Of a stretch of DNA of 64,000 nt, positions 62,875 through 64,000 are shown piece by piece. A program made the position numbers and the translations under genes. Location: positions 5,093-69,092 of the forward strand of contig CARAIG010000061.1 of the NCBI GenBank assembly GCA_948938605.1. The letters run 5' to 3'. Source of the stretch: an uncultured Eubacteriales bacterium. GTDB lineage: Bacteria > Bacillota > Clostridia > Christensenellales > CAG-314. Every line of letters starts with the position of its first letter. Within the stretch, counting starts at the first letter, position 1. The notes below the pieces were generated by a model that made no database searches, was not told where the DNA came from, and saw only the letters and a program-made list of their open reading frames with translations.

Positions 62875-63882
62875 ATGTCACAAAAAGTTACAATGCAAAC
62901 CATTGCGGAAAAACTAAATATATCCAAGGTTACGGTTCACAAAGCTTTAAGCGGCAAAACGGACATCAGCCGCGAATTGCGCGAAAAAATATTGCAAACA
63001 AGCGTAGAATTGGGTTATACGCAAATTGACGCATTGGCAAAACAATGCCGCTGGTTTTTCTTCCTTATTCCAAAGGACTTTTTTACTTCGGTCGAACAAT
63101 ATTACACCAACATATACAATAAACTATCGTATATGTTTGACAGTTTGGGTATAAAAGTCGACTTGCGGCTTATAGACGACAACTTCGACGCAGAAAAATT
63201 TATTAAACAAAATGAAAAGTTTTCGCAAAATTACGGCATCTACATTGCCGGACCGGCAAACGCCAAACACTTAAAAAAATTTGAACAGGAAAATATCCCC
63301 TGCGTTGCTATCGACTACATAAACGACAAACTGAACTTAAATTATATTTTCGTCGACAATTACCGCGCAGGCTATCAACTGACAAATTATTTGATACAAA
63401 CGGGACACAAACGTTTATGCGCCGTAATAGATATAAATAAATCGTCGTCCAACTTAGACAAGTTTTTGGGGTTTGTAAAGTCGCTGGCAAAAAACGGAAT
63501 ACAATACAGCCCCGAAATGCTGATTTCGTCCGACTTGTCCAAAACAACGGAGTTAGCAAACTTTATATTGCCCGAACCAATGCCCGACGCGCTCATTTTC
63601 GATTGCGACTACTCGGCATACAACTTTTATATCTACGCATTGTCGCAAAATATTAAAATACCACAAGATATTTCCATAGCCAGTTTCGATAACACCGAAC
63701 TTTGTTTGGATATGACCCCGCAGTTGACGTCAATGGGACCTGACATTAGCGAACTTATACAGCAATGCCACGACTTAATGCTTAAAAACTTCCTGTCCGG
63801 TACAAACAGGAAACGCATTGTTACAATGTACTCCAAACTGCATACGCGCGGTTCGGTAAACCTTGCAAAAAATTCGGATTAA
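62875..63882 (+). CDS. LacI-family transcriptional regulator
   Basis: The 335-residue protein has an N-terminal LacI HTH (TMQTIAEKLNISKVTVHKAL, then SGKTDISRELREKIL, residues about 6-40) and a periplasmic-binding-protein-like effector domain (FVDNYRAGYQLTNYLIQTGH, DALIFDCDYSAYNFY, IPQDISIASFDNTELC). It should bind a sugar released from the target glycan and control the divergent operon and itself. An AAAGGG ribosome site precedes the ATG. Confidence 0.92.
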   Translation: MSQKVTMQTIAEKLNISKVTVHKALSGKTDISRELREKILQTSVELGYTQIDALAKQCRWFFFLIPKDFFTSVEQYYTNIYNKLSYMFDSLGIKVDLRLIDDNFDAEKFIKQNEKFSQNYGIYIAGPANAKHLKKFEQENIPCVAIDYINDKLNLNYIFVDNYRAGYQLTNYLIQTGHKRLCAVIDINKSSSNLDKFLGFVKSLAKNGIQYSPEMLISSDLSKTTELANFILPEPMPDALIFDCDYSAYNFYIYALSQNIKIPQDISIASFDNTELCLDMTPQLTSMGPDISELIQQCHDLMLKNFLSGTNRKRIVTMYSKLHTRGSVNLAKNSD

Positions 63883-63917
63883 ATACTTAAAATAAAATTT
63901 TACGCTTTAATTTAAAC

Positions 63918-63959
63918 TTAGCAACGTGAAATTCGAACACTGTAAAGTTTAGGCGGCGT
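63918..63959 (+). repeat. Dispersed intergenic repeat, copy 2
   Basis: It matches 12874-12913. The sequence after it (63960-64000) ends in GGCGTAACTACGCACTC and ACAGTACGT and may be half of a larger palindrome cut by the window edge. Confidence 0.65.
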
Positions 63960-64000
63960 TATGTGTGGTTATTCGGCGTAACTACGCACTCACAGTACGT

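Noticed and set aside
63921..63945. GTTCGAAT-like T-loop of a tRNA (minus strand)
   Set aside because: No acceptor stem, anticodon arm or D-arm fits around it. The other copy of this repeat lacks the motif.

Overview
The window looks like part of the chromosome of an uncultured, spore-forming, low-GC Gram-positive bacterium of the class Clostridia. Evidence: spoIIE and spmAB, Clostridia-type gene content (a TatD-linked radical SAM protein, queH, asnA), AGGAGG-type ribosome sites, many lipoproteins with Gram-positive lipoboxes, and a binding-protein ABC polysaccharide locus instead of SusCD. The large MBG-repeat protein and Cys-rich lipoprotein resemble what is seen in gut Christensenellales-like genomes, but that placement is only an inference.

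Layout. 1-12691 (minus): the N-terminal 4,230 codons of a giant secreted repeat protein whose 3' end lies outside the window. 12.9-16.8 kb: a small coiled-coil protein, two membrane-glycolipid-type glycosyltransferases (GT4 and GT28) and an XRE regulator. 16.8-21 kb: a stand-alone GlmU-type acyltransferase domain with spoIIE, spmB and spmA. 21.1-23.9 kb: a MarR-controlled redox operon (two flavodoxins, a quinol-monooxygenase-like protein, a carboxymuconolactone decarboxylase-cupin fusion). 24.2-31.6 kb: metG-tatD, a TatD-linked radical SAM protein, a lipoprotein, queH, a membrane protein and a methyltransferase. 31.8-35.6 kb: a heterodimeric ABC exporter behind a 30-codon leader ORF and a terminator, arranged like an attenuator. 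35.6-46.4 kb: cvpA, argS, gyrA and gyrB on the minus strand, diverging from recF-asnA and a small secreted protein. 46.7-63.9 kb: a polysaccharide-utilisation operon of eight genes with a divergent LacI regulator.

The last locus is the best candidate for a new system. A surface lipoprotein enzyme (1,414 aa) and a cytoplasmic paralogue (1,006 aa) share a catalytic-looking core that I cannot assign to a family. They are co-transcribed with a 1,237-aa multi-module lipoprotein, an ABC importer (binding protein and two permeases, no ATPase), a GH130-type mannoside phosphorylase/hydrolase and an SGNH esterase. The simplest reading is capture and first cleavage outside the cell, import of oligosaccharides, then final breakdown by the paralogue, the phosphorylase and the esterase. 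A perfect palindrome at 62812-62825, next to the lacI promoter, is the likely operator.

Other points: an intergenic hairpin element with compensatory base changes in two copies (36621-36694 and 38781-38863), two genes predicted to give leaderless mRNAs, and several start codons moved from the longest ORF on promoter and ribosome-site evidence. No tRNA, rRNA, CRISPR array or insertion sequence was seen.
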